Origin: Treponema sp.
GTDB lineage: Bacteria; Spirochaetota; Spirochaetia; Treponematales; Breznakiellaceae
Assembly: GCA_031274285.1 (NCBI GenBank)
Contig: JAISQJ010000096.1
Location: 1 to 33,034 of the forward strand
DNA length: 33,034 nt
Direction: 5' to 3'
The notes beneath the pieces were generated by a model, which was given only the letters and a program-made list of their open reading frames with translations, was not told where the DNA came from and did not search any database. The position numbers and the translations under genes were made by a program. This document shows, piece after piece, positions 1 through 7,705 of this stretch (positions are counted from its first letter, which is position 1; every line of letters begins with the position of its first letter).

Positions 1-1
1 T

Positions 2-40
2 GTGCGCCGCGACATTGCCGCCCGCGCCGCCACGGTGTAA
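2..40 (+). CDS. C-terminal tail of an unseen upstream gene (partial)
   Basis: One frame is open from the window edge and ends at a TAA at 38-40, giving a tail that reads VRRDIAARAATV. The alanine/arginine-rich, GC-rich codon use matches the other genes here, so this may be the last dozen residues of a gene lying mostly outside the window. The stretch is too short to identify, and a chance open frame cannot be excluded. From 41 to about 110 I see nothing coding. Confidence 0.3.
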   Translation: MRRDIAARAATV

Positions 41-110
41 AACCGCGCTTGATGAAATTGGAAACGCAAGGACTCCTTTTTTGAAAGCCCCTGTAGTGGT
101 AACGCGGGGA

Positions 111-139
111 GTGACTGACACCTTTTTGAATAGTATAAT
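111..139 (+). promoter_or_regulatory. Possible sigma-70 promoter
   Basis: A perfect TATAAT lies at 134-139. With a 17-base spacer the -35 element would be GTGACT at 111-116, which is only a partial match to TTGACA. It would serve the small ORF at 164 and the oxidoreductase gene at 314. The -10 is convincing and the -35 is weak. Confidence 0.4.
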
Positions 140-163
140 TCCCGAAAAGAAAAGGACGGCAGC

Positions 164-301
164 ATGAAAACTTATCAACCCTTTTTGCTTTTTGTCGCTT
201 CGCCCCTGCTCCCCCTCCGGGCGGCCCAAGCGGGCGGGCAATCTTCCGGTGACGACGGCATCCGGCTTTACCGGAGCCCCGGGGAAATAGCGGCTCCCTA
301 G
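164..301 (+). CDS. Small secreted ORF, 45 residues, possibly a truncated gene
   Basis: The ATG at 164 is preceded by AAAGGA about seven bases upstream. The product starts MKTYQPFLLFVASPLLPL, resembling a signal peptide, followed by a short polar region (SSGDDGIRLYRSPGEIAAP). The TAG at 299-301 overlaps the Shine-Dalgarno region of the next gene (AGGAG at about 300-304), so the two could be translationally coupled. It may be a small exported peptide or the 5' stump of a gene for a longer exported protein cut by a stop. I do not recognise a family. Confidence 0.35.
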   Translation: MKTYQPFLLFVASPLLPLRAAQAGGQSSGDDGIRLYRSPGEIAAP

Positions 302-313
302 GAGCCGGACTTT

Positions 314-910
314 ATGCGGGTTTTTATCGTTTACGCCCACCCCTCGGAGGATTCCTTTACCCGCCAGGTGCGGGACCGTTTTATCGCAGGCCTGGAAAGC
401 GCCGGCCACAGTTATACTCTCTCCGACCTATACCAAATGAATTTCCGCAGCGACATGGACGAGGCCGAGTACCGGCGGGAGGCCTACTACCGGCTCGACG
501 CCCCGGTGCCGGAAGATGTGGTCCGGGAACAGGAAAAAATTAACTCAAGCGACGCCATCGTTTTTATCTACCCCGTATTTTGGTCCGATGTGCCCGCAAA
601 ACTTAAAGGCTGGTTCGACCGGGTCTGGACCTACGGCTTTGCCTACGGCCTCCAAAAAGACGGCAGGCGGGCCATGAAGCAGTTGGAAAAGGGCCTGGTG
701 ATCTGTTCCGCCGGAAACACCCTGGATTATTTCCGCCGTACGGGGATTCTGGAAAGCATGGAAAAGGTTATGCTGGGCGACCGCCTCTTTGACCGGGTTA
801 AAACAAAAGAACTGGTAATCCTGGAAGCCACCAGCCGGGAACTGCCCGGTCGGGAAGCAAACTGGGACCAGCATCTGGACCGCGTCTTTTCTCTGGCGGT
901 GAATCTGTAG
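314..910 (+). CDS. Flavodoxin-fold NAD(P)H oxidoreductase (KefF/MdaB/NQO1-like)
   Basis: This 198-residue protein has the flavodoxin_2 fold used by FMN/FAD-dependent NAD(P)H:quinone reductases and by the KefF ancillary subunits of potassium efflux systems. The N-terminus RVFIVYAHPSEDSF is the flavin phosphate-binding strand and loop with the family's AHP signature. The central block IVFIYPVFWSDVPAKLKGWFDRVW, about residues 83-106, is the hallmark P-x-F/Y-W...P-A-x-L-K-G-W-x-D-R-V motif. Length is normal for the family. The start is supported by AGGAG nine bases upstream. It is a cytosolic two-electron reductase; the true acceptor (quinone, azo or nitro compounds) cannot be read from sequence. 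No KefB/C partner is visible alongside. Confidence 0.85.
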   Translation: MRVFIVYAHPSEDSFTRQVRDRFIAGLESAGHSYTLSDLYQMNFRSDMDEAEYRREAYYRLDAPVPEDVVREQEKINSSDAIVFIYPVFWSDVPAKLKGWFDRVWTYGFAYGLQKDGRRAMKQLEKGLVICSAGNTLDYFRRTGILESMEKVMLGDRLFDRVKTKELVILEATSRELPGREANWDQHLDRVFSLAVNL

Positions 911-951
911 GACATGCGGGGTCTGTCATTTCGTCGCAGCAGGGCGGGTCC

Positions 952-2469
952 TTAGCGGTACTGCCGGTCTATGCGGGATATTTGCCAGTTGCCCTTGAGG
1001 CGGGTAAGGGTGAGTTCATCGGTAAAGGAGTAGCCCCTGGGGGGAATAAAATCCTCCGCCGCCTCCGGTGATTCCGGGCCGGGGATCGCGGTGATCGGGC
1101 TTGAGCCCTCGGTGTCCTCATCCCCGGCGCCGGGAACCCAGAGGATGTACTCCGTCCGGTAATGTGTTTCGTCCCCGGTCTCGTCTCCGGCAAGCCGGGT
1201 GATCGCCAGGTCCGTGACCCCGAACACGAGGGCCGGCACCGGGGGCGCCCCGTTTTGAAACCAGTCTTTGGCGGCTATCGCCGAGGCCGCGCTGTACTCG
1301 TAGGCCTGGCGGACCTTGGCGGTAACAAAATAGCGGGTAACCATGTCGATGTCCCCCTTCCCCGCCTTGCCTGTGACGCAGGCTTCCATGAGCATGTGGT
1401 CCAGTTCGCCGAAGGCGCCGTAATAGGTTTCCACTACCTGCCGGGAATCCATGCCCGCGGTGTTCGGCCGGTCCCGGTTAGAAGCGATGATGCTGTTGAC
1501 GATCAGGACGGTGATGACCAGGGCGGCGGCGATGCCCGCAAGGATGGCGGTGTTCCGTACCACAAAGCGCCGGGTTCCCACCTCCACTTTCCGCCGTTTT
1601 TCAAAGCGTTCCCGGTCCTCCCAGAGTTTTTCCTCTTCCCCGGCGCCCAGGTCCTGAAAGAAGGTGTTTAAGGCCCTGGGCCGGCCTTCCGCCGTCTCCA
1701 GGAGCCCGGCAAGGTCCCGGAGGGAGGGCCGCCTGCCGGGCGGTTTGCCCGCCTTGGGGCCGGTGATGGCCCGGTCCACCAGTTCCGCGGCCTGGGGGTC
1801 CAGCCCCGGCGCGGCAAAGCGGAGGGGGAGGAAGACGGCCTCCCGCATGTCCTGGTGGAGCAGGTCCTTGTCCCTGGCGGGGAAGGGGAGGGCGGCATCC
1901 TCCCCCCCCCGGGCCGCCAAAATGCGGTAGAGCATGGCGGCGGCGGTAAAGGCGGCCGCATCTTCCCCGGCAAGGTCCCGGCAGACCAGGGATTCCCCGC
2001 CATCCAGCCATGCCTCATCGCCTTCGGCCTGGACGGAACGGAGCCGCAGCCGCTCCGGGGGGAAAAACACGGTCCCCGGAGGGTACAGCCCGCCCGCGCC
2101 CAGGGCGATAAACACCCCCGCGGGCCAGAGGCTTCCCCCCCCGGCCGGATAGGCGGCGATCCAGCGGCCCAGGGCTTCCAGGGCCCGGCCCGCGGCCTCA
2201 AGGCGCTGCGGCCCGGCGTTTAAGCCCGCGAGGAGCCGGTCCAGCCGCTCCCCCTCAAAGTTGGGGCCCCAGACCACCATGGTCCCGTTGCGCTCGATAA
2301 CCCCGCCGGGCTGCCAGGACAGTGTTTCACCGCCGGGCAGGATGATGGAACCTTCCTGGGTGATAAACTGGGCCAGCTTTGCCTGGGCAAAGGCCTGGGG
2401 GGACAGGCCGGTATCAAAACCCAGCCGCCTGCGGCCCGCGATTTCGAGATGAAAGATTCGTTCAACCAT
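952..2469 (-). CDS. Membrane-anchored protein with a degenerate kinase-like domain
   Basis: Last gene of the minus-strand run behind hflC. The ATG at 2469 is preferred because GGAGG lies 11 bases upstream; a TTG at 2508 would add 13 residues without a comparable site. About residues 165-262 of the 505 resemble the C-lobe of a Ser/Thr protein kinase: an acidic DLAGEDAAAF helix, a MLYRIL helix, a PFPA segment, then LRFAAPGLDPQAAELVDRA and a final RRPSLRDLAGLL. I find no HRD loop, DFG or Walker-type nucleotide site, so catalysis is unlikely. A basic stretch (KRRKVEVGTRR) precedes one transmembrane helix at about 305-329, followed by about 175 residues predicted to face outside. The layout resembles bacterial receptor kinases with a dead kinase half. 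Function is unknown; a link to the HflKC complex is inferred from position only. Confidence 0.65.
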   Translation of the reverse strand: MVERIFHLEIAGRRRLGFDTGLSPQAFAQAKLAQFITQEGSIILPGGETLSWQPGGVIERNGTMVVWGPNFEGERLDRLLAGLNAGPQRLEAAGRALEALGRWIAAYPAGGGSLWPAGVFIALGAGGLYPPGTVFFPPERLRLRSVQAEGDEAWLDGGESLVCRDLAGEDAAAFTAAAMLYRILAARGGEDAALPFPARDKDLLHQDMREAVFLPLRFAAPGLDPQAAELVDRAITGPKAGKPPGRRPSLRDLAGLLETAEGRPRALNTFFQDLGAGEEEKLWEDRERFEKRRKVEVGTRRFVVRNTAILAGIAAALVITVLIVNSIIASNRDRPNTAGMDSRQVVETYYGAFGELDHMLMEACVTGKAGKGDIDMVTRYFVTAKVRQAYEYSAASAIAAKDWFQNGAPPVPALVFGVTDLAITRLAGDETGDETHYRTEYILWVPGAGDEDTEGSSPITAIPGPESPEAAEDFIPPRGYSFTDELTLTRLKGNWQISRIDRQYR

Positions 2470-2535
2470 GGTATCCGGCGCCTCCGGAATCAAAACAACG
2501 CACCTCAAAAATGGACACGGACAGGATTCACCAAA

Positions 2536-3519
2536 CTACCGCCCGGTAGGGGAGTAGAGGTACTTGAAATATTCCATGTCCGTGGAAAGAGTCTTGTCAA
2601 AGGCCGGCAGGGTAAGCCGGTAGGACTCCACCGCCCGCCAAAAGTCAAAAAAGTTCCGGTCCCGGTTGTAGGCCTCGGCGTAAATGCGGGCCGCCTCCGC
2701 GTCCCCCTCGCCCCGGATCGTCTCCGCCCGTTCATAGGCCTCCGACAGGATGGAACGCCGTTCCCGGTCCATTCTGCCCTGCCAGTCCGCCTTTTTCCCT
2801 TCTCCCTCGGACCTAAAGGCCTGGGCGATCTGGTTCCGCTCTTTGATCATCCGCGCGTAGACGCTCTGGGTAAGCTCGTCGGAGTAGCGGATCTGCCGGA
2901 TCACCACATCGATCAACTCAATGCCGTACTCGGGAACCATGCGCCGGGAACGGAGAAGAATCTCCTCCGCAAGCTGGCGGCGGCCCCTGGTTATGGGCTC
3001 GTAGCTGGTTTCCGGCTGAATGGAAGCCTGGAGCAGTTCCGGATCGATGTTATCCCCCAGGCCCAGGGAGTCCGCCGTAAAGGCCCGGTCCATGATGATG
3101 TTGGAATTCCGGACCGACTCCCGCAGATAGTTCTCCGCCACCACGGTCCGCACCTCCGAATCGATGACCTCCGCAAGCTTCGCGTAGGCCGCGTTCACGG
3201 TTTTAATCGATTCGTAGAATTTCGACGGGTCCGCAATCTTCCAGCGGGCGGTCATATCCACCCAAATGTACTGCTTCTCCCGGGTGGGCATGCTTTTTTG
3301 CTCCCCGTCCATGGCCATGATCCGCCTGGGATACCGGATAACCTCATCGATAAAGGGCGCCTTAACATGGAACCCCGCATCGGTGACTACACGGACCAGT
3401 CTTCCCATCTGAACGATCACCGCCTGCTCCCCTTCGTCAATCACGTAGAAGGGACCGGCCACCAGAACACCGATAAGGACCACCATAATCACAACCGTAA
3501 GGGTGACAAGTTTTTTCAT
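2536..3519 (-). CDS. hflC: HflC, SPFH/band-7 membrane protein
   Basis: HflC partners HflK in a large membrane assembly that encloses and restrains the FtsH protease. The 327-residue protein has a single N-terminal membrane helix (about residues 4-24) followed at once by the band-7 domain, with the typical YVIDEGEQAVIVQMGRLVR start and the VVAENYLRE segment of prohibitin-like proteins. A charged coiled-coil region (about 225-285) contains AEAARIYAEAYNRD, the HflC-type helix, ending FDFWRAVESYR. Its ATG overlaps the hflK stop (ATGA at 3516-3519), so the pair is translationally coupled in the usual K-then-C order. A G-rich ribosome site lies just upstream. No ftsH is in the window. Confidence 0.93.
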   Translation of the reverse strand: MKKLVTLTVVIMVVLIGVLVAGPFYVIDEGEQAVIVQMGRLVRVVTDAGFHVKAPFIDEVIRYPRRIMAMDGEQKSMPTREKQYIWVDMTARWKIADPSKFYESIKTVNAAYAKLAEVIDSEVRTVVAENYLRESVRNSNIIMDRAFTADSLGLGDNIDPELLQASIQPETSYEPITRGRRQLAEEILLRSRRMVPEYGIELIDVVIRQIRYSDELTQSVYARMIKERNQIAQAFRSEGEGKKADWQGRMDRERRSILSEAYERAETIRGEGDAEAARIYAEAYNRDRNFFDFWRAVESYRLTLPAFDKTLSTDMEYFKYLYSPTGR

Positions 3520-4475
3520 TGCTGCCCCCCTGTGCGCCGGGAATCCAGATTCCGCAGGGGGAGGAAATTGTCAAAGTTCCGGTCCAGAATCACGGTGCCC
3601 TCCTCGTCCTTAAAGACTTCCTCCACCATTTCGTAGTAAAGCCGCTGCCGGGTAACTTCCGGCGCCTGGCGGTATTCGTCATACACCGCATTAAACCGGG
3701 CCACATCGCCGTTGGCCTTGTTGATCCGCTCGGTCTTGTAACCCTGGGCTTCCTGGACAATCTGCTCCCGCTCGCCCCGGGTCTTGGGAATCTCCGCGTT
3801 GTAGACTTGCTGACCCTCGTTGATTAGGCGGTTCATGTCCTGCTCCGCCTTGTTCACGTCGTCAAAGGCCTCCTGCACCCCGGCGGGGGGATCGATGTTC
3901 TGCAGTTTTACGGCGATCACGTCGATCCCCAGGCCGTAGCCCCGGAAAGTCTCGTTCATCATTTCCGTCCCCGCGCTTTCAATGGCGCTCCGCTCCGGCC
4001 CCATGATGTCCATAATGGTCCGGTCCCCCACCAGCATGTTGATAACCGACCGGGATACGTCCTGGATGGTACGGCGCTGCTCCATCACGTTAAACACCCA
4101 GGCCTTGGGGTCGATAATCCGGTACTGGATGATCCACTCCACCTCGATGATGTTAAGGTCGCCGGTAAGCATGGTAGATTCGCTGGTCTGGTTGGCATAG
4201 GTTGAAGAAATGCCGCTCGTGATGGTGCGGAAGCCGAATTGCTCGGTTTGGACGGTTTTTACGTTCACCGTATACTGCCGGTCCACCCCAAAGGGCACTT
4301 TGAACTGGAGACCCGGCCCCTCGGTGGTATGGTAGCGCCCAAACCGGGTAACTACCGCCTCTTCGGTCTGATCCACAATGTAGACGCTGGTGCCCAATAG
4401 AATGATCACCAGGATTACGACAAGGGCCAGCAAAACCATTGCCGGGCTGAACCACTTTCCTAACTTAGCTGCCAT
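3516..4475 (-). CDS. hflK: HflK, SPFH/band-7 membrane protein
   Basis: Partner of HflC in the FtsH-regulating membrane complex. The ATG at 4475 is chosen because GGAGGT sits just upstream; an ATG at 4493 would add six residues and lacks a clear site. The resulting product is 319 residues. A single membrane helix (about residues 10-31) is followed by the band-7 domain starting SVYIVDQTEEAVVTRFGRY, the HflK signature. The segment LQNIDPPAGVQEAFDDVNKAEQDMNR is diagnostic of HflK, as is the coiled coil EAQGYKTERINKANGDVARF. The long Gly-rich cytoplasmic N-terminus of E. coli HflK is absent, as in many bacteria outside Proteobacteria. It follows the TPR gene by about 110 bases. Confidence 0.93.
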   Translation of the reverse strand: MAAKLGKWFSPAMVLLALVVILVIILLGTSVYIVDQTEEAVVTRFGRYHTTEGPGLQFKVPFGVDRQYTVNVKTVQTEQFGFRTITSGISSTYANQTSESTMLTGDLNIIEVEWIIQYRIIDPKAWVFNVMEQRRTIQDVSRSVINMLVGDRTIMDIMGPERSAIESAGTEMMNETFRGYGLGIDVIAVKLQNIDPPAGVQEAFDDVNKAEQDMNRLINEGQQVYNAEIPKTRGEREQIVQEAQGYKTERINKANGDVARFNAVYDEYRQAPEVTRQRLYYEMVEEVFKDEEGTVILDRNFDNFLPLRNLDSRRTGGQQ

Positions 4476-4585
4476 GTTACCTCCATAGCTCATCGTTAAC
4501 GTATAACCTAAAAATGCTTGCGCTGAATTTAAGGTCCCCCATCATACCTTTAGACCGGACAAGGTACTAGCAGTTCCAACGGGTG

Positions 4586-5281
4586 TTAGGGTTCCGCATT
4601 GATCAGGGCCTCGACCCGGGCCAGCCCCGCCGCGGATTCGCGGTGGTTGGGGTCGAGTCTCAGGGCCCGGCGGTAGGCTTCGGCGGCGTTTTGGCGATCC
4701 CCCGCGGACTCCCGTACCGAGGCAAGGCGGTACCACCAGAGCACCACCGCCGGATCCAGCCGCAGCGCGGTGGTGTAGGCAATATCGGCCCTCAGGTACT
4801 GGCGGCGGAGCCGGAAAATTTCGGCGATAAAGAAATAGGCTACCGAGGTCCGCTCCCCGCGGGGCACGGCATCGGTAAAACGCTGCATGCATTCCAGGGA
4901 ACTGTCGTAGTCGTCCAGGTAGAAGTAGGCCTCCCCCATGGTCTCTATGATGCGGTACTCGTCGGCGAAGAGCCGCAGCCCCCGTTCCCCCCATTCGATG
5001 ACCTCGCCGTACTTTTTTTGACGCTGAAGGGCCCAGGTGATCACCGTGTAGGTGTCCCGGTTGGCCGCGCCGCGGGCCGCCTGATCCCGGCATTGGCGGA
5101 TGGCTTCGTTATAGTAAGGGTCCGCCTCGTCCATGCGGCCGTTGGCCTCCAGGTCTCGGCCGATCCGGTAATTTTGCGCGGCCGTAAGGGGGGCGCCGGG
5201 ACTCTGGGCGCCCAGGGGGAGGGCCAGAGGGAGAAGGGCCAGGAGGAGGATGGCTAAAACCCGCGGGATAACGCGTTTCAT
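4586..5281 (-). CDS. Exported TPR-repeat protein
   Basis: The product is 231 residues from the ATG at 5281. A signal peptide or membrane anchor is evident (MKRVIPRVLAILLLALLPLALPLGAQS), probably cleaved after GAQ. The rest is helical repeats. Clear TPR units include about residues 89-135 (WGERGLRLFADEY, MGEAYFYLDDYDSSLECM) and a near-consensus final pair at about 165-225 (ADIAYTTALRLDP, then NAAEAYRRALRLDPNHRESA). A GTG at 5293 overlaps the nfnB stop as GTGA and would give four more residues, so coupling to nfnB is possible; I prefer the ATG because the signal peptide then begins normally. The likely role is a periplasmic scaffold. The partner is unknown. Confidence 0.75.
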   Translation of the reverse strand: MKRVIPRVLAILLLALLPLALPLGAQSPGAPLTAAQNYRIGRDLEANGRMDEADPYYNEAIRQCRDQAARGAANRDTYTVITWALQRQKKYGEVIEWGERGLRLFADEYRIIETMGEAYFYLDDYDSSLECMQRFTDAVPRGERTSVAYFFIAEIFRLRRQYLRADIAYTTALRLDPAVVLWWYRLASVRESAGDRQNAAEAYRRALRLDPNHRESAAGLARVEALINAEP

Positions 5282-5289
5282 GGGGACCG

Positions 5290-6786
5290 TCACGCCAGGA
5301 GCCGGTTGATGGCCGCGGCGGCCCGGCGGCCTTCCCCCATGGCAAGGATCACCGTGGCGGCCCCCAGGACTATATCCCCCCCGGCATAGACCCGGTCCAG
5401 GGAACTTTTCTGATCCCCATCCACGGTGATTCTGCCCCGGGTATCCGTGTTCAGGCCGGGGGTCACCCTGGTAAGCAGGGGGTTAGGCTCGTTGCCCAGG
5501 GCCACGATCACCGTATCGCAGGCAACTTGGTACTCCGAACCGGGGATGGCCAGGGGACTCCGGCGGCCGCTCTGATCCGGTTCCCCCAGCCGGAACTGCT
5601 GAAGCTCCATCCCCGTCACCTGGCCTTGTTCGTTACCGAGAATCCTCAGGGGGTTCCGCAAAAAGTCAAAAATAACGCCCTCCTCCATGGCATGCTCCAC
5701 TTCCTCCGCCCTGGCGGGCATTTCCTCCCTGGTGCGGCGGTAGATCACGTGGACCTGTTCCGCGCCCAGCCGCAGGGCCATGCGGGCCGCATCCATGGCC
5801 ACGTTTCCCCCGCCGATAACCGCGGCTATGCCGGAAGGGTAGACCGGGGTGGCGGCCTGTTCCCGGTCGTAGGCCCGCATCAGGTTGGCCCGGGTAAGGT
5901 ACTCGTTGGCGCTCTGAACCCCCGCCAGGTTTTCCCCGGGGATACCCAGGAATTTGGGGAGCCCCGCGCCCGCGCCGATGAACACCGCGTCGTAGCCGTC
6001 TTCCCCCAGAAGCTGGGGGATCATCCGGGTACGGCCCGCCAGGAAGTTGGTCTCGAACTTGACCCCCAGGGCCCGGAGTCCGTCCACTTCGGCCTGGACG
6101 ATGTGTTTGGGGAGCCGGAATTCGGGGATGCCGTAGACCATAACCCCGCCGGTCCTGTGAAGGGCCTCAAAAACCGTAACCTCGTGGCCCTCCCTGGCAA
6201 GATCCGCTGCGGCCGTAAGCCCCGCGGGGCCGGATCCGATAACCGCGGCCCGCTTCCCCGAGGGGGGCTTTACCGGGGGGACCCGCCGGTTGCCCCGGTT
6301 CCGCTCCCAATCCGCGGCGAAACGTTCCAGTCTGCCGATAGCCACCGCCTTTTCCGCGTTTTTCAGGCTTTTCCCCAGGGTACACCCGGCCTGGCACTGC
6401 TTTTCCTGGGGGCAAACCCGGCCGCAAACCGCGGGCAGCAGGTTGGTTTTCTTGATTACCCCGGAGGCGGCCTCAAAATCGCCCCGTTGAATCGCCGCGA
6501 TAAAGCGGGGAATCCGGACCCCCACAGGGCAGCCGGCGACGCAGGGTTCGTTTTTGCAGCCCAGGCAGCGTTCCGCCTCCAGCCGGGCCTGGTTTTCACC
6601 GTAGCCCAGGGCCACCTCCTCCACATTGTTCCGCCGCCGCCCTGGGTCCTGGACCGGCATAGCCTGGGGGGGAATCCCCATCCGTTCCCTGGGACTTAGG
6701 GCTTCTCCCCGCCGTTTTTTCTCCAACAGGGGGACGAGCAGCCCTTCCGCTTCCCGTTCAAGGCCCTGGGTTTCCGTATCACGCAC
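5290..6786 (-). CDS. nfnB: NfnB/GltD-like NADPH oxidoreductase subunit (Nfn/SudA type)
   Basis: A 498-residue member of the GltD-like flavoprotein family. An N-terminal ferredoxin-like domain carries two cysteine clusters for [4Fe-4S] centres: CLGCKNEPCVAGCP (about 74-87) and CGRVCPQEKQCQAGC (about 120-134). A first Rossmann motif, AVIGSGPAGLTAA, binds FAD, and a second, AAVIGGGNVAMDAAR, binds NADPH. The C-terminal VYAGGDIVLGAATVILAMGEGR is the family's FAD-closing motif. Together with the adjacent NfnA-type subunit it should form the heterodimer that couples NADH, ferredoxin and NADP(H), either by electron bifurcation (NfnAB) or as a SudAB sulfide dehydrogenase. Translation starts at GTG (6786), supported by GGAGG about seven bases upstream; the gap to nfnA is only 15 bases. 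Confidence 0.88.
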   Translation of the reverse strand: MRDTETQGLEREAEGLLVPLLEKKRRGEALSPRERMGIPPQAMPVQDPGRRRNNVEEVALGYGENQARLEAERCLGCKNEPCVAGCPVGVRIPRFIAAIQRGDFEAASGVIKKTNLLPAVCGRVCPQEKQCQAGCTLGKSLKNAEKAVAIGRLERFAADWERNRGNRRVPPVKPPSGKRAAVIGSGPAGLTAAADLAREGHEVTVFEALHRTGGVMVYGIPEFRLPKHIVQAEVDGLRALGVKFETNFLAGRTRMIPQLLGEDGYDAVFIGAGAGLPKFLGIPGENLAGVQSANEYLTRANLMRAYDREQAATPVYPSGIAAVIGGGNVAMDAARMALRLGAEQVHVIYRRTREEMPARAEEVEHAMEEGVIFDFLRNPLRILGNEQGQVTGMELQQFRLGEPDQSGRRSPLAIPGSEYQVACDTVIVALGNEPNPLLTRVTPGLNTDTRGRITVDGDQKSSLDRVYAGGDIVLGAATVILAMGEGRRAAAAINRLLA

Positions 6787-6801
6787 CGTCTTCCTCCCCT
6801 G

Positions 6802-7656
6802 CTAAACTTCCAAGCCCAGGTCCAGGCGGCAGCGGTGGCGGTCCCGGTCCTCCCGCTCCTTAAAGGCCCGCATCCGGGTCATCATGTTCTCAAAATCCAC
6901 TTCCCGGCCGTCGAATTCCGGGCCGTCCACACAGACAAACCTGGTCTTCCCCCCCACGGTTACCCGGCAGCCGCCGCACATCCCGGTACCGTCGATCATG
7001 ATGGTGTTCAGGGATACCATGATGGGCACGCCGAATTCGCCGGCGGTCTTGACGCAGAACTTCATCATCACCGGGGGGCCGATGGCTACCGCCATGTCCG
7101 GCCTGGTCTCCGCGGCGCAGAACTCCTTAAGGGGCTCGGTGACCAGGGCCTTTCTGCCGTAGGAGCCATCGTCGGTGACGATGATAAGCTCGTCGGTAAA
7201 GGGCCGCATCCGATCTTCAAAGATAACCAGTTCCCGGCTGCGGGCGCCGATGATCGCCAGCACCCGGTTCCCCGCGGCCTTCATGGCCTGGACGATGGGA
7301 AAGAGGGGAGCCGCGCCGATGCCGCCCCCCACACATACCACGGCGCCGAACTGTTCAATGCGGGTGGGATTCCCCAGGGGCCCCAGGACGTTCTCCACCA
7401 GATCCCCCGGTTCCTTTTGGACCAGCCGGTGGGTACTGGCCCCCACGGCCTGGACCACCAGGGTGACGGTCCCCGCCCCACTGTCCGCGTCGGCGATGGT
7501 CAGGGGAATCCGCTCCCCCCAGGCGCTGTCGATCTGTACTATCAGGAACTGTCCCGCCTTCCGCGCCCCGGCGATAAGGGGAGCTTCCAGCGTGATCTCG
7601 TATACATCCGGGGAAAGCCGTTTTTTTGATATGATCCTGTTCAACCAATCCTCCAT
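6802..7656 (-). CDS. nfnA: NfnA/SudB-like ferredoxin-NADP reductase subunit
   Basis: First gene of the run; partner of NfnB. Family N-termini begin MEDWLNRII, so the ATG at 7656 is used (284 residues). Upstream in-frame codons would add 41 unrelated residues and overlap the divergent peptidase gene. An FAD-binding beta-barrel includes KAGQFLIVQI (about residues 32-41). A NAD-binding fold follows with VVCVGGGIGAAPLFPI, and a C-terminal cysteine set MCGGCRVTVGGKTRFVCVDGPEFD holds a [2Fe-2S] cluster; the Asp in PEFDG matches the Asp-rich cluster environment known for NfnA. The same architecture occurs in dihydroorotate dehydrogenase electron-transfer subunits, but pairing with a GltD-like gene supports Nfn or Sud. 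Confidence 0.85.
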   Translation of the reverse strand: MEDWLNRIISKKRLSPDVYEITLEAPLIAGARKAGQFLIVQIDSAWGERIPLTIADADSGAGTVTLVVQAVGASTHRLVQKEPGDLVENVLGPLGNPTRIEQFGAVVCVGGGIGAAPLFPIVQAMKAAGNRVLAIIGARSRELVIFEDRMRPFTDELIIVTDDGSYGRKALVTEPLKEFCAAETRPDMAVAIGPPVMMKFCVKTAGEFGVPIMVSLNTIMIDGTGMCGGCRVTVGGKTRFVCVDGPEFDGREVDFENMMTRMRAFKEREDRDRHRCRLDLGLEV

Positions 7657-7705
7657 CCAGGGATAGCTGTAAATTTGCGGTATTTTTGCGATATTTTCAA
7701 CTACG

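Noticed and set aside
2449-3636. 395-codon plus-strand open frame opposite hflC
   Set aside because: Proline/arginine/histidine-rich shadow frame in GC-rich DNA, fully antisense to a well-supported hflC gene.
5527-6699. 390-codon plus-strand open frame opposite nfnB
   Set aside because: No domain, low-complexity composition, and the opposite strand encodes an intact flavoprotein with all motifs.
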